64,000 nt of DNA from Parelaphostrongylus tenuis (GCA_019055375.1 JAHQIW010004484.1:1-64000), one strand, 5' to 3'; counted from the first letter of the stretch, positions 10,320-21,200 are shown. Numbers and translations: made by a program. Notes: generated by a model from the letters alone, not told the origin.

Positions 10320-11735
10320 CCAACGATACTCCGTTCGACCTTCAGTATCACTTCATACTCTCTTACACCGAAAAGCAGCGAGCATGCAAATATTCGTAAA
10401 TTTTGGCCTCGAAAATCCCTAGGCGAATGTGATTTTCTTTAATTTTGCCAACTTCACCCATTGAATTTACGTGCTTTAAAAATGATCCTCTAAATAAATT
10501 GTGCAATAAAAATGAGGAAAAACACTAATGAGAAGAATGATGTCAGCTCAGAAAACATTCAAAGAAGAACTCGATGCTTTTTCTGAACGTGTGTAATCTC
10601 CAGAAAATTCTTCATGCTTGTTAGCAGTCCCAAATTTCTATGTATCTGAGACTATTGTTAAAACTTTTCGTTAAGAACTTTATCTGCCACATTTTACCAA
10701 AATTTCGCAAGAGCTTCTGATAATACAAGATTTGAGGAAAGAGTGACTTGGTCGTATTGCTGCACTTCGATATGACTATGATAATCGCTTGAAACAGATC
10801 AGCAACCATTTATCAACATTTGATCCTCTCGCTATGCCGTTGGATATTCGCCTGGACCGACGCAGGCGACCTGCATTGAGAGAGCATTGCCATCAATGTT
10901 GTAGTTTCGGGATAAAAAATAAATTATGATCGATCGCAAGTAATTAATATGTCAGTAGCCTTGTGAAATATATTTTTTCGAAATATATAACCACACATGA
11001 GGGCATGTGGCGCAGTGGTTAGAGGTGCTCTGCGTCGCACACGAGGTAAATGGTTCGATCTCGCGCTCATGGGTCACGAAGCCATACGTCCCTCAGGAGT
11101 CGGTAATTGGTACCAGACAGGTTTCAAATTTGTCTGGGAAGATATGCAGCACTGACTCGGTTCAGCGAGAGGCCACCGCGAGTCATTGTAAAGGCCACGT
11201 ATGCATTCAACCACCTCAAACGAAGTTAAAAATTGAAGTCGAATGCATGGCGCATCCCTCAGGGATTGATCAACGTAGAGAGCTTTATTCTTTTACCCTT
11301 CATAACCACAGAAATGATCAGGTTAGAGCGGAGCATGGAGTTTTGTGTTGTTTGGATCCCACGATTACTCTTTCCGATGAAACACGTGTTATCCACTACG
11401 CCATCAGGACATTCGTTCCACTTTTTCTACTGTATATTGTAATATGTATACTTTCGAGGGAAAGGAGAGCACAATTTTTTTTTCATTTTTAGACGTCTGT
11501 AACATATTAAGATGCAAGATGTCGTTCGCGAATCACATGCTGCTTCATTGAAACGTCGTGCACACATAATAGGTAGAAGCCATGACCTCGTCATATTTTC
11601 TAAAAGCTGGTTAACAGCAGTGGTGCTCGTTCCATCAGTTGGCTTTTACTGCGATGTCCCTTCAGTTAGAGGTTGTAAAGGTACTAGCACATACTGTGAT
11701 CTGCAAAAGATAATGTATCACCATTTGTAAGCTGA
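10320..11735. repeat. Left-arm block 4 of the inverted duplication
   Basis: The reverse complement matches 26955-28010. The stretch 10600-10960 is almost identical to 27400-27740, while the flanks are clearly more diverged. The 62-codon open frame at 10621-10809 (minus) recurs with one change at 27550-27738 (plus), but it lies in the near-identical DNA patch and resembles no known protein. An S1 SINE interrupts the block at 10995-11301. Confidence 0.9.
10995..11301 (+). mobile_element. S1 SINE, full length, with target-site duplication
   Basis: The 307-bp insertion is flanked by the direct repeat ATAACCAC (10987-10994 and 11302-11309). The mirrored site in the right arm (about 27366-27376) has one copy of the corresponding sequence and no SINE. 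The head has the A-box GGCGCAGTGGTTAGAGG and the B-box GGTTCGATCTC, so it is tRNA-derived and pol III-type. The body ends in a T-rich tail. This copy defines the S1 family boundaries used for the others. Confidence 0.9.
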
Positions 11736-12717
11736 GTACAAGTAGATACAGCAGTTTTTCTAGGTCTCGATGATGGGCTACAATCAACCCAGTCAAAGCC
11801 GAGATTTATCATTTTCCGTAGGCACGCAAATTCAATTTAGAGGTACATTCAAATTAACTGGTTTTGTTTCAAAAATGTTGATTGATTCAATATAATACTC
11901 GGGACAGCATCGAACTGCGGCAGTGATCTGAAGCTTTTGTCTCTTATCACTTGGTAGTGAGAATGAAAATGTGTCGATTTCTGAGCATTTTTCAGCATAA
12001 AAAAACCTAATTTACTTTTGTGGAAGTTTTTCGGTGTAATTTAGTCAAGATAAGTCATATTAGTGGTCGATTATGTTTTTTGATTTCCGAACAAATAATT
12101 GATAAGAAGGGTGAGTGAATCCACACATTTTCACAGAAGGCAATATCATGGAAAACTGAAGATCTCATTGTAGTTTCATTAGTTCGCCTCAATCCATGCG
12201 CGCCTTCAAAATCAGTTTCACTGTTTCATAATATTTTCCTTGATGATTGAGCTAATGCCATATTGTTCTTTGGAAAAACTACTTAACTCAAAATAAATTT
12301 GCTTCAGCAAAGCTTTAAAATTTCTTGTGTTGTAGCTAGTCCTACTGCAACCTCAAGAAGGAATAGAAAGGAAACAAGATATTAAATTAAAGACATCATC
12401 ACTGTGAAGATAAGTGTCTGCCATCTGAGCGTGACATATCAAAGTTTAGTGGTCCATAGTGTGAAACGATGAAACTCAATCAAACTAAAATGTCTGAGTA
12501 AACAAGAAGCTACATTGTAGGAGGTTTTGTATTCATAGAACTTGCTCATTTTCGCACTGTAACGTCAGGAAGACGGAATGGTTCGTTCAGAATTCCATGA
12601 TAAATATCGTATGCTAAGCATCTCGACCTACTTGCCTTCAGATATTTCCGTGATACTACTACAAGACGTGACCCTTCTTGAGGCACACAATCTTTTTTTC
12701 ACCACTACATCGAGACT

Positions 12718-12804
12718 CATATATATATATATATATATAGATATACATACATATATATATGTAGGCATGTATATTATATATATGTATGTATGTGTATATA
12801 TATT
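12718..12804. repeat. (TA)n/(TATG)n microsatellite
   Basis: An AT dinucleotide run grades into ATAC and GTAT tetranucleotides. Open frames over it are low-complexity artefacts. Confidence 0.95.
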
Positions 12805-12929
12805 GGGCTGCGACAATACACTTGGTAAGACATGCATGAATTTTGATGTATGTGTGTCCATCTCGTGCACACGTACAAAAACTCGTGCGTCCTCCAATGA
12901 TAACTTGGTACTTATTCAGTAAATTTAGA

Positions 12930-13190
12930 TTGTTGGAAGGCTCTGTCACTATTCAAAGATGTATTACTATTTAAGAGACTTCTACAGAAGTATTTTTCGG
13001 TAAAAAGAACGCCGATGTATTCAAGAAAGTGCATTTTTGACGGAATAATCACATTTTTGTGAAAAGAACATAGTTTCATCATCTGACCGCGTGTCTGTAT
13101 CAATGCATTTATATCACTGTAGCGAACAGATGGCTTGAGCAGCGCTCCCATTCGGTTGTCGGCCATTTTCTGATTATGTGACGTTCGAAG
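12930..13190 (-). repeat. Dispersed repeat shared with 25420-25600
   Basis: The minus strand reads GACAACCGAATGGGAGCGCTG...ATAAATGCATTGATACAGA. The plus strand at 25425-25505 reads nearly the same. Both can be translated into a short stretch with an NRMGALL...INALIQ core, so a coding ancestor is possible, but stops interrupt both copies and I cannot name the family. Confidence 0.5.
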
Positions 13191-13252
13191 GGCATGTAAT
13201 TGGAGTGCGAATGCAAACTCACTACATACTGGTCAACATTTTTGAAATTTAT

Positions 13253-13477
13253 CACATCCTCTTTCTACGCGGATTTTAGTCCCGGCTGACGCGAAAGTTT
13301 TGCACATCACTCTACATCAGTGTTTATATCTTTGTAACATCATACTACCGCTATAAGCGGTAGTATGATGCGCTTATAGCGGTGGTATGATGTTACAAAG
13401 ATATAAACACTGATGTAGAGTGATGTGCAAAACTTTCGCGTCAGCCGGGACTAGAATCCGCGTAGAAAGAGGATGTG
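13253..13477. repeat. Near-perfect 225-bp palindrome
   Basis: Arms of about 105 bases (13253-13357 and 13371-13477) are separated by a loop of about 13 bases. Each arm is an S4-type segment (GTCAGCCGGGACTA..., TTTTGCACATCACTCTACATC). The head-to-head arrangement looks like an inverted duplication of an S4 3-prime part. Confidence 0.9.
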
Positions 13478-13600
13478 TAAAGTGGGCGTCAGTAGTGTAA
13501 CAGATAGAATACGCATTCCCGGGAAGAGTGTGGTGCTGATTCTAGTCGCGCCTGACGCGAAAGTTTTGCACATCACAATACATCAAGGGGTATATATTTT
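13478..13600 (+). mobile_element. S4 SINE copy
   Basis: The head GTGGGCGTCAGTAGTGTAAC leads into GTGCTGATTCTAGTCGCGCC and then the S4 motif AGTTTTGCACATCACAATAC. It abuts the palindrome at 13253-13477, which is built of the same family. Confidence 0.6.
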
Positions 13601-13734
13601 TCTAATTTGTTTGCTTCAGATAGAATAGACATATTCACAATATCCGCCTTATAGTCTAATAACAGCTAAGAAACCAAAAACTAATAAACCGCTATTTGAA
13701 GATGGCTGTCAAATTTTCTAGCATCTTAACTGCA

Positions 13735-13885
13735 TTTTTCACAGCGTTATGATGTTTCGTACATACCTAAGAGAATTGAGTGGTGAGCAAAAACACGGCC
13801 TCAGGCTGAAATCGAACCCGCAATCATCCATACCGGGAACCCTGCTCTACCACTACACCACCAAGTCACATTTGCACCTTTAATC
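13735..13885 (-). mobile_element. S2 SINE copy
   Basis: On the minus strand: A-box TGGTGTAGTGGTAGAGCAGG, linker CCCGGTATGGATGATTGCGG, B-box GTTCGATTTCAGCC, then GGCCGTGTTTTTGCTCACCA. A typical, moderately diverged copy. Confidence 0.68.
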
Positions 13886-13928
13886 CATGCCGGGGAAGCG
13901 TGCTTTAGCAATACGCGGCAAATACCAT

Positions 13929-13982
13929 TTGTAGACTAAGTGCCACTTCACACACCAATCCTTCCAGATCACAATGACGTAT
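13929..13982. repeat. Innermost piece of the outer inverted duplication
   Basis: CATTTGTAGACTAAGTGCCA through GACGTATTATACCT matches the reverse complement of 26897-26955. Similarity stops sharply at 13982. Confidence 0.75.
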
Positions 13983-14149
13983 TATACCTGAAAACTCAAA
14001 TATTACCAGGCCGCCCTCTAAGTCTGTAAATGCTCAAACATAAATACAACAAATTTAGATAGAATTTCTATTCCGCCGCATTCTAAAATTGAAGAATTGA
14101 TTGCGGAATGTCTAGTGACATCTTGTAGGCTTGCATTAATTTATGGAGG

Positions 14150-14600
14150 TTCGTGTGTCTATGAAATCCATTGGAACGAATCCGTTTCGGACAGATGCTT
14201 GATCGCGAGACTGTTTACCGTCGAACTTTCTTTTGACTCTGTAATTCAATGTTTGGCCATATGCATATGCTTACAAGAATTGCTGCAATCAATCTTTATC
14301 ATAACGGCTCAGCCGCTCGTCTTTTTCAAAGTCGCAATAATTCGAGTAGATAACCATGGCAGTCACTTCTCAATGGTGGCATCGAGTTGAATTGCGTAGA
14401 GTGAAACACTGCATAAATGAAATATCATTCAGTAGCTCCCTTTCCTCTAACACGTAGCATTTTTCATAATTTCTGATCCTGAACTTGAAAAGAGGCATCG
14501 AATAATCTTGCCCAAGTTCAGTGAAAGGCGGTCGTTGAATGCTTTCGATAGAACTATTGCTGCAAAAAATATTTTAGATGACATAGCAATTCAATCGCTA
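14150..14600. repeat. Inner inverted pair, left copy
   Basis: The reverse complement matches 20750-21200. Shared phrases include AGTCGCAATAATT (14330), AGTCACTTCTCAA (14361), GCATCGAGTTGAATTG (14379) and GGCATCGAATA (14493). The aligned frames encode related hydrophobic stretches (QCLAICI here, QCFAIFI in the other copy), hinting at a decayed coding ancestor of unknown family. Confidence 0.65.
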
Positions 14601-14970
14601 TCGAATCGATACGCCAAGGAGATTGTTTTCTCTCTATACGTATAATGCAAAAGCACTCTCCACTGACGCCGATTTTCACGCATTTTTTAAGCAACAAATC
14701 GCATAGAATTCGCATAATTGCGTATAAGGAACGAGAACGAGGAAGACCGGCATATGTCAACTGAACAACCGCACGCTCGTAATTCGCGGAGGAAAGGTCC
14801 CATCACGAAATGGCGGGGACGTAGGCTTTATCGTTCAAGCATCCAATCTCGTCGACTCATACGAAATCCTTTCCCTCGCCTTGCCGTTCTTCGACTCCAA
14901 CTAAAGCATAATACTAAAATTACTTCTGCTGTCGACCGCTCTTTTACAGACCCGCTCGAAATGAAATAAT
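14601..14970. other. No supported feature
   Basis: An open frame of 83 codons (14718-14969) is rich in Arg and Ser. It has no splice context or family resemblance that I can support. Confidence 0.4.
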
Positions 14971-15295
14971 CTGATAAGGATATGATTGTTTTGAGCCGAT
15001 AGGTCTAATGCTATATAGGCTCTGTTTCCTCTTATTAGAACTCATTAGTAGCACCCTTCCTCGGTTCCGTCGATCCTTTGAGGCTAAATAATCTTCTAAA
15101 GGAATCGACCCCGATTAAAAAATGTTTATCACCCCAAGTCTGATGATGTCGCACCTGACGTTGTGGTGGTTGGATTATTTAGCCTCAAGGGATCGACGGA
15201 ACCAAGGGAGGGTGCAGTGAAGAGCCCAAATAGGAGGAAGTAGGCGCCTATATAGCGCTAGAGCTATTGGCTCAGAACATGTCATATGCCATAAT
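14971..15295. mobile_element. MITE-D copy
   Basis: The left end (GATATGATTGTTTTGAGCC...TAATGCTATATAGGC) is mirrored by the right end (...GCGCCTATATAGCGCTA...GGCTCAGAACATGTCATATG). The inner inverted segments CTCGGTTCCGTCGATCC and GGATCGACGGAACCAAG are almost perfect complements. No transposase frame is present. Confidence 0.72.
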
Positions 15296-15299
15296 TTCC

Positions 15300-15900
15300 T
15301 TTGCTTCAGCAAACACGAGGTTTTTAATACAAGCTGATTTTGTACAAAGTAGTGCAATAGAGATCGTATCCGTGGCTAACGTTTCGGCAGTCTTGCCTTC
15401 ATCAGAGGCTGACCTGATAGTCTGACTGACCTACATTAACATAGTCAATCACTTCGTAACCAAAGCAGAAAAGAAGAAAAAGAGAGGAAGAAAGAAAAAA
15501 AAAAGGAAAAAGAAAAGAAAATATTCAAATAATTGCAACCCATAAAATAATCAGCTAGATTTTACTCATCGTTTTGTTGTTATGGTGTCCCCTAAATATG
15601 TAGACTAGCCGCACTGTGTCTTAACATGGACGAGGTTTGTGCCTGATTCAGATCCGTAAAGATCGATCCAAGATATGGCGCAAAATCATGCGTGATTAGG
15701 AGGCACTCGTCTTTACGATTCATAGAGGGATTTTTGGAATGGATGCGAAACGCTTCAAGGACCTTGCGCGCCACGGATTTGCGTTCTTGCGTAAGGAAAT
15801 TTACTTTTACATCAGTCATCCCCCTCATGTATCTGTGTCCTGCGCTTACCTAGTGGGGTATTTAGTCAGCTAATCCTCAATCGCTTGTACGACCGTTTAC
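15300..15900 (-). mobile_element. Penelope-like element, inverted 3-prime part
   Basis: The minus-strand frame 15592-15828 contains ARKVLEAFRIH, then KNPSMNRKDECLLIT, then APYLGSIF. This is the C-terminal half of the GIY-YIG endonuclease region of Penelope-like retroelements (family knowledge). It is followed, in the minus direction, by a purine-rich tract (15470-15520) and a CTGATGA...GAAAC motif (15382-15405), and ends in TTTGCTTCAGCAAACACGA (15300-15318). It is a partial copy fused head-to-head to the copy at 15900-16638, which gives terminal inverted repeats of about 0.5 kb. Confidence 0.78.
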
Positions 15901-16638
15901 GTACAACAAAAAGTGCATAATTTGTCCTGACGGTAGAGACGGTGAGTGCATTGTAAGGGTACAATCTACTCATTCTCTTGGAAGGCGTGCGGCTGCGAGT
16001 ACATTGGCGAAAAGGGTAGGTCTATCTATGTCCGTATAAAAGAACATCTAGCCGATAAACGTAATTCCAGACCTAATACCCCACTAGGTACGCACAGGAC
16101 ACAGATACATGAGGGGGATGAGTTGATGTAAAAGTCAATATTCCTTACGCAAGAATGCAAGACCTCGGCGCGCAAAGTCCTTGAAGGGTTTTGGCATCTA
16201 TTCCAAAAATCCCTCTATGAATTATAAGACGAGTGCCTTCTAATAAGCATGATTTCGCGCCATATCTTGGATCGATCTTTACGGGTCTGAGTCAGGCGCA
16301 CACCTCGTCCATGTAACACACAGTGCGGCTCGTCTACACATATAGTGGACACCATAACAACAAAACTTTAAGTCAGATGTAGCTGATTATGTTATGATTC
16401 AAAATTACTCAGATATTTTCTTCTCCTTTTTCCTTTTTTTCTTTCTTCCTCTCTTCTCCTTCTTTTCCGCTTCGGTTACGGACGCGATTGACTAAATTGA
16501 TGTAGGTCAGTCAGACTCTTTCAATTTAGGCTCTGAGGAAGACAAAACTGCCGAAACGTTAGCAACGGCTACGATCTCTATTGTATTACTTTGTACAAAA
16601 TAAACTTGCATTAGAAATGTCGTGTTTGCTGAAGCAAA
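15900..16638 (+). mobile_element. Penelope-like element, GIY-YIG endonuclease part
   Basis: Around 15911-15960 a Cys motif (C-x2-C...C) precedes the endonuclease. After a frame change, residues CGCEYIGEKGRSIYVRIKEH follow at about 15988-16050, then PLGTHRTQIHEG. The YIG and R...EH positions match the GIY-YIG domain that Penelope-like elements carry downstream of their reverse transcriptase. Stops and shifts show that the copy is dead. No reverse transcriptase part is present. The right end TCGTGTTTGCTGAAGCAAA (16620-16638) is the complement of the left end at 15300. Confidence 0.82.
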
Positions 16639-16689
16639 AAAAATCACGGGATATTTCATTCAATGCCGAAGGTTAATCAATCGTCGGTT

Positions 16690-18990
16690 TTGAGAAGTAC
16701 TAAACAAGCCATATATTAAAATTACTGTCATCAACATTTATTCACCAACCGACGCAGCTGATCAGAACGAAATCGACGCGTTTTTACTGTCATATGATAG
16801 AAGTTATCTGTAATGATACGGCATATTATAAGACCGTTGTCGGAGACTTTAATGCCAGATTAAGACTTATTAACGTGAGCTAATACAGGACTGGAAAATT
16901 TAGATTAGAAGAAAGAGACGAAAATGGAAACTGTCTCGCTCAATTCCTATCTCCAACACACTTACCAAAAAGAGACGGTGCCTGCTCGACACAACCGTAA
17001 TGTCATAATTCTCTTCTGGGTCCAATCATCGTCTCCTTCGAGCAAAGATGCGATTCAGCCAAGCTAAAAAAATTCATGTCATCGATCAAGAATAAGTCGT
17101 CAAACCGCTTACGACGAGAACAATTCTAGACGAAATCCTATTCAACCATCACTGGCGGATTAAGGTTGATCCGACCAAAAACTACGAGGTGCTTGTCGAT
17201 GGACTAAAAGGAAACGCCGACATAGCTTTATTTCCTCAACTCAGAAGAGGCTAGTCGCATCTCTTCCACCACGAAGGAGTTGTGCGAAGAAGCGAGATAT
17301 GCTTAGGCGTGATTTTAACACAATACATTTTAGCCCGACTGGTATCAAATACCAGCTGCAGAAGAGCTTTGCACGAAGGATCTGCATCGGTACCGCCACA
17401 AGAGAACTGTAAGGAGCAACACGAGAGAGATCTGATCTACAAAAGTGCCGTCGGAATCTGTGTGGTTGCAGTGTTCTGCTATCAGCGTTGATGAACAAAG
17501 ATGGGATCATGACTTTCCGCCATGATATGGAATTGATAACGGAGAAAGGCTCACCGATCTTTCCATTCCACCATCCCCGTCTCGGACCCCGCAATCCTCA
17601 CTGGGAAAAACCGCCTGAGCTTGTGCCCTCTGAAGATCGATTCGCCATAGAAACCATGAGAAAAGGCACGGCTCCAGGAACCGATAACATTTCCTTCCGA
17701 TTTGTTGCTAGCCGGAGGATATAATTTACATTTACTTCTTGCGGCACATATGACATCTTACCTTTCATGAGGAAAAATTTCCAGATCAGTGACGACGTCG
17801 CGCACAATCATCATCCACAGAAAGGCTGATGAAAGGGATCTTCGCAACTATTCGTCCAATCTGCTTGTTAAGCATACTTTACAAGCTTTTCACGAAGCCA
17901 TCCTTCTGTACTGATCAAGAACATGTCATGAGGCACAACCAACTGAACAAGCAAAGGTTTCGACACGGATTCTGTGCTCATGGACCACATCGAAGCCCTG
18001 TCGATGGTCATGGAGGTGTGCCGGAAATATCACCTGCCCTTAATCCTAACTTTTATCGACTATAAAAAGCATGTGACAGCGTAGAAACGAACGCAGTCCT
18101 ATCAGCGTTTGCGGATCAAGGAGTGAATTCCGTTTCACATAAGAACATTATCAGACGTGCCATCGGAGCAGCACCACGAAAGTAGGGCTCTTTCATCGAC
18201 TTCGTAACATCCCACTGAAAAAAGAGTTCGACATGGCGATACTATATCGCCAAAGCTATTCACCTCGCACCGCAGTGGTGGTAGCGAAGTCGCTTGGTTG
18301 GGATGAGAAGGGCATACGCACGTTGAAAAAAATTCCTGTCAAACCTTCGTTCTGCGGATGACATTGTCTTATTCTCGAAAAGCACTACTGATGACGAGGT
18401 GATTCTCAACGAACTTAGCGAAGCGGGAAAGAAGATCGGACCTTGCATAAATCACATGAAGACCCAGTTCATAAAAAACCAGTGGTGCAGTGATGAACAT
18501 ATCAGACTGGGTGAATCTTTAATTAAGGCGCCTCCTCGCACGTGTGCCTTGATCGTTCACTGAATATGAAAACAACATGAAGGAGGAACTTGACAGAAGA
18601 ATGAAAGCAGCGTGGGCCGCCATCGAGCCTTTTAGAGAAGCCACGATCCATTTCACGGACCTCAAATTACGCGCTAACCTCTTCGTTCACCCGTTCTCCC
18701 AGCGCTCTGCTATGCAGCGTAGGCGTGGGCTGGTACTTCAACACTTCAGACTTCGCGAACTACTCACAGAGCTCTCGAACGATGTCTTTTGAAAATCAGT
18801 CATCAGTCACAACACTTACGGCGGCTTGCGTACCTCAGATCTTAGAAATTTATCCCATCTTCTGTGATCCAGAAGAATTCACATCGATAGCGAAGCACAG
18901 ATATGCCGGTCTTGTAGTAAAAACACCTGACGACAAATGGACGAGACGAACCTGTAGATTAGACGCTTCGAGAATACATCCATCCTAAGG
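16690..18990 (+). pseudogene. RTE-clade non-LTR retrotransposon, decayed
   Basis: The plus strand carries, in order, pieces of an apurinic-type endonuclease (VINIYSPT-like near 16730, VVGDFNAR-like near 16835, SGSNHRLLRAKMRFS near 17020) and of a reverse transcriptase. The latter are KGTAPGTDNISF near 17665, IRPICLLSILYKLFTK near 17845, motif A LILTFIDYKK near 18040, a GDTISPKLF-like motif B near 18235, and motif C as RSADDIVLFSK near 18350. The C-terminal thumb-like part follows (GLRTSDLR, KHRYAGLVVK, DDKWTRRT; 18810-18960). Many stops and frameshifts interrupt it. Motif C has Ser where RTE enzymes have Phe or Tyr before ADD. The 5-prime end is missing and begins just after the Penelope-like element. 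Confidence 0.88.
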
Positions 18991-19672
18991 ACGACCACCT
19001 ATCGTTTGGTGAACGTATTCAATAGAAAAATTAATCATCTGTATTTATACTATATTTGCATCAGCTGTATTCGTACCGGCCGATAATCTACAGATCACTG
19101 TATGAATCTCGCGCCAGTGGCCATGCTCGAATGAAAAAGTCGCCATGGCAACAATGGCAAGTATGCGAGACAAATGGAAGATGTGCTGGAGTACGCACAA
19201 TTTGAGAAGGCGGACCGTCCAAGTATCCAAGTAAGTAAGACATATCATATTCGAGAGCGTTATGTTCCTCGCAGATAGTCGTACACTCTTGTTAATTGAA
19301 GAGCAATTAGCAGTTTTTCCAGTCTATGATACAGCTCCAAGGTTATAATTCATGTTGATTGGTCGATGAACGGTTTGATTATACTATCTTGATAAGCCAA
19401 ACAATTGTCAGAGTCGGCATGTAAGATCGGCTACTTATTTCGACCTTCAAAGAGATCTCAATTTTTTTGCTCTGGCATGGACTAGGAAGGATAAAATACC
19501 TTGAGCATTTCCAAGTCTTTTTGTCTAATGTCAAGCATCTATTGTTAAATGATCTTCAGAATTTTAAAAATAAGGGTTGTGCCGCTTGTTATTACATGAT
19601 TTCTTCGTAACATTTTTCTTCATTTTCACTTAGCACAGGCAGCGTTTACCCTCAGATCGGTGAATGTTTACT
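18991..19672. other. No supported feature
   Basis: AT-rich sequence with no open frame, splice signal or repeat relationship that I can support. Confidence 0.4.
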
Positions 19673-20362
19673 ATTCATTTCGTTCAGAGTGTCTCCTTGA
19701 GACCACGCTCAAATTTCATTATGCCTGATGACCATTTTTTGAGCCATGCCTGTGGTCTGTTATAGCGCAACTTATAAAGCCAGATACACGCGCTTTGACC
19801 TTGGCTTTCCCGTCAGTGAAACGGAACCCTTCGCATTCCTTTTAGCCAATTCTCTCGCAGAAACCCAATCCTTCATATAGAGTTGACGAAGACAGACATT
19901 TTACACTCTCCATTAAAAGAAAATATCTTTGAATAGGCAGTATTGTACACTCGATTGCTCTTGGCTGGTATCGTTTATTATGATACTTCCCGGGGTAAAC
20001 CAACCACTCTTACGGATATTATATCGTGTTATATTATATAATAATCACACGTTATTATATTATGATACTCGCCCTAAGCAGCCGAGTGTACAACACTGCC
20101 AATTTGGTAAGATTTACGCTTAATGGACTGTATGAAATGTTCGTCGTTGCCAACTCTATATGAAGGGTTGGGTGTTTTTCCGAGAGAACTGGCTAAAAGA
20201 AAAACGAAGGGTTCCGCCTCACTGATAGGACTGCCAACGTCAAAGCGCGTGTAGCTGGCTTTATGAGTCACCCTATCACAAACCACAGGCATGGCTCAAA
20301 AAATGATCATAACATAATGAAATTTGAGCGTGGTCCAAAGAAACACTCTAAACGAATTGAAT
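19673..20362. mobile_element. FB fold-back MITE, copy 1
   Basis: Long terminal inverted repeats: the left end CGTTCAGAGTGTCTCC...ACCACGCTCAAATTTCATTA and the right end in complement (CGTTTAGAGTGTTTC...ACCACGCTCAAATTTCATTA). Complementarity continues inward for about 270 bases per arm (for example the GAGCCATGCCTGTGG and CCAACGTCAAAGCGCGTGTA segments). The centre is an AT-rich tract (20000-20065). No coding sequence. Confidence 0.82.
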
Positions 20363-20749
20363 AATAAGCAATCACCGATTTGAGGGTTAATGCTATCTAC
20401 ACTAAGTGAAAATTAAGAAAATGTCTTTAGGAAAATCACGTAGTAACAAGCGGTACAAGCCTTATTTTTGAAAATTTGAATATGAACGTGCAGGAGGAAA
20501 TCATAGATAAAGTAAAAATGGTATTTTTGAACTTTTGAGATCCAAAAATCTATGCTTAACATGTGACGGAAGAGCTAAGAAATTTCTTGCTGTTTTTTTA
20601 TCGTTTCTAGTTCATCTGTAGTAAAATGAAACCGTTCATCGACTAAGCACGAGAAATTATATGACCTTTCAGATGTATCAGAGACTAGCAAGACTACCAA
20701 TTGCCCTCAAATTCACAATAGTGTACGACTGTCTGCGAGGCACATGAGA
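20363..20749. other. No supported feature
   Basis: AT-rich sequence without a feature I can support. Confidence 0.4.
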
Positions 20750-21200
20750 CGCTCCAGTATTATTATATCTTCCGAGATATTATTCGCAGCAATAGGTTTA
20801 TCGGATTTATTCAACGATCGACTTTCACTTAACGCAGATATGGATATTCGATGCCTTTTCTAATGTTCGAAAAGAGTTTTCGTGCAACTTTTTGTATTTA
20901 GTGAATAACAGTAGATGGAAACTATGAGAAATACCACTTGCTGCAAATGAGAGGGCGCTACTGGATGAAGTAATTTCATTTATTTAGTGTTTCGTTCTGC
21001 TCAATTCAACTCGATGCTACCCTTGAGAAGTGACTGCGATGGACATCTATTCCAATTATTGCGACTTTGAAGAAGACGAGCAGTTGAGTCGTTATGACAA
21101 AGATTGTTTACAGCAATTTCGTATAAGCCTATAAATATGGCAAAACATTGATTTACAGTGTTAAAAGTATATCTGATGGTGAAAAACCTTGCCACCTTTT
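20750..21200. repeat. Inner inverted pair, right copy
   Basis: Mirror of 14150-14600. The minus-strand frame 21001-21195 (64 codons) includes QCFAIFIGLYEIAVNNLCHN, related to the frame in the other copy. Neither is intact enough to name. Confidence 0.65.

Larger units (their letters stand above)
11740..13929. other. 2.2-kb segment present only in the left arm
   Basis: It is bounded by imperfect direct repeats of about 17 bases starting ACCATTTGTA (11725 and 13930). The right arm has one copy of this sequence and no insert (about 26950). The segment holds an AT microsatellite, a palindrome and S4 and S2 SINEs. The remaining stretch 11740-12700 is AT-rich with no feature I can support. Confidence 0.55.

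Noticed and set aside
11007..11492. 161-codon plus-strand open frame
   Set aside because: It runs through an S1 SINE, across its target-site duplication and into inverted-duplication sequence, so it is a chance fusion.
12578..12949. Tyr/Ile-rich frames on both strands
   Set aside because: Translations of the AT microsatellite.
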